Assembly (NCBI RefSeq): GCF_021391495.1
Contig: NZ_CP090063.1
Coordinates: 7,812,001-7,876,000, forward strand
DNA from: Amycolatopsis acidiphila
GTDB lineage: Bacteria; Actinomycetota; Actinomycetes; Mycobacteriales; Pseudonocardiaceae
DNA length: 64,000 nucleotides
Direction: 5' to 3'
Shown here: in pieces, positions 63,295-64,000 of the stretch
How the letters are laid out: each line of letters starts with the position of its first letter
Position numbering within the stretch: position 1 is the stretch's first letter
Made by a program: the position numbers and the translations under genes
Notes under the pieces: generated by a model
Seen by the model: only the letters and a program-made list of their open reading frames with translations
Database searches by the model: none
What the model was told of the DNA's origin: nothing

Positions 63295-64000
63295 CGGGTC
63301 ACCGCCAGCAGGACCAGGACGGCGCACACGGTGTAGAAGCCGTAGCCGAGGTACCGGTGCACGCTCCCGGTCGCCAGCCTGCGTCCCACCCGGCCCCACG
63401 CGGACACCGCGGTCAGCACAGGCTGGTAGAGGCGGCGTTCGATCCGGTCGGGTACGCGGCGCCGGTACTCCACGGCTTGCACGAGGTAGGCGGATTCGCG
63501 GTGGTGCGTGACGTCGACGTCGGTTTCGGGCTGCACGACGTCGTCGAACACCCGCTGCAGTGGCTCGGCGAACGAGGTCGCGGTGTATTCCATCCGCGCC
63601 GACATCGGCCCGGCGCCGCAGTCCCACAACCGGGCGGCCCGCCGTGCCCGCCGGGTTGCGACCAGCCGCACCGCCCCGGCCGCCACGAGCACGGCGGCCA
63701 GCAGCGCGAGCGTGAGCATCAGCGGTGAGAGGGCACCGGTGATCCCGGCCAGCCGCATCGTGACCGCTCCGGTCACCGCCGGCCCCGCCGAGGGCAGCGC
63801 CGTGCTGGCAGCCGTGGCGATACTGGGCAGCACGAGGGCGGGCGCGACCGCCAGGACCGCGCTGACCGCGGCGGCCACTCCCATCCCGGCCAGCATCGTC
63901 GGTGGGCTCTCGTGCGCGTTCTCCGCGGCGGTACTGCGGGGCCGGGCCAGGAACCCGACGCCGAACGCCTTCACGAACGTCGCCACCGCCAGCCCGGCGG
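63291..64000 (-). CDS. hyfB: HyfB-like antiporter-type subunit, C-terminal part (continues beyond window)
   Basis: The last ~235 residues of a NuoL/HyfB-like protein, open to the window edge. It shows FVKAFGVGFLARPRS, several helices, the ARLWDCGAGPMSARMEYTAT segment characteristic of HyfB C-termini, and a final helix (GYGFYTVCAVLVLLAV). Upstream, a NuoB/HyfI-like subunit gene is expected outside the window, as in mycobacterial Rv0082-Rv0083. Confidence 0.9.
   Translation of the reverse strand, partial: AGLAVATFVKAFGVGFLARPRSTAAENAHESPPTMLAGMGVAAAVSAVLAVAPALVLPSIATAASTALPSAGPAVTGAVTMRLAGITGALSPLMLTLALLAAVLVAAGAVRLVATRRARRAARLWDCGAGPMSARMEYTATSFAEPLQRVFDDVVQPETDVDVTHHRESAYLVQAVEYRRRVPDRIERRLYQPVLTAVSAWGRVGRRLATGSVHRYLGYGFYTVCAVLVLLAVTR

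Overview
The window is high-GC actinobacterial DNA. Its gene content (a six-gene mce lipid-import operon, a 7Fe ferredoxin, an NDMA-type alcohol dehydrogenase, a GTP-dependent PEPCK and a Rv0083-Rv0087-like Hyf membrane complex) points to the mycolic-acid/Pseudonocardiales branch, most likely a Pseudonocardiaceae genome such as Amycolatopsis or Pseudonocardia. The genus is an inference; no rRNA or tRNA gene was seen.

Left part (1-25.6 kb): a mobile-element island. After a partial IS256 copy that truncates an XRE regulator comes a cassette of tightly overlapping small genes (1378-3364) with an AT-rich palindrome in front, then a broken radical-SAM gene. From 4602 to 14379 lies a set of nested insertions whose joints can all be read: IS30 contains group II intron A, which contains IS3-a, which contains group II intron B, which contains IS3-b, which contains an IS110 element. 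Removing each layer restores the layer outside it in frame, and both IS3 insertions show 3-bp target duplications. The IS30 itself lies in a third, broken IS3 copy (14380-16671), which also carries an IS110. A further IS110, a truncated tyrosine recombinase, a Tn554-like transposon (19605-23636, tnpA frameshifted) and a complete IS256 (24129-25557, 9-bp target duplication) complete the island.

Middle part (23.9-51.4 kb): two linked systems, nearly all on the minus strand. The first is a mce operon (YrbE-A, YrbE-B, MceG-type ATPase, MceA-F, MMPL transporter, membrane-anchored parvulin, small membrane protein). The second, across a two-component system, is a nine- or ten-gene operon: alcohol dehydrogenase, R2-like ligand-binding oxidase (R2lox), FAD reductase, 7Fe ferredoxin, ECF sigma factor, aldehyde dehydrogenase, SCP2 carrier protein, acyl-CoA ligase and a degenerate ABC ATPase with a C-terminal membrane anchor. 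Together they suggest import of a hydrophobic compound followed by R2lox-initiated oxidation to alcohol, aldehyde, acid and acyl-CoA. This is the most interesting biological proposal in the window. IS256 has disrupted the last small gene of this operon.

Right part (51.5-64 kb): a small membrane protein, a frameshifted hypothetical, then PRPP synthetase, PEPCK, a malic-enzyme-like pseudoenzyme and a 68-residue protein in one direction, followed by a Hyf/Hyc-type complex (HyfB-, C-, E-, F- and G-like) whose large subunit lacks the nickel-binding cysteines. An IS110 element sits between the hyfC-like and hyfE-like genes, in the opposite orientation.
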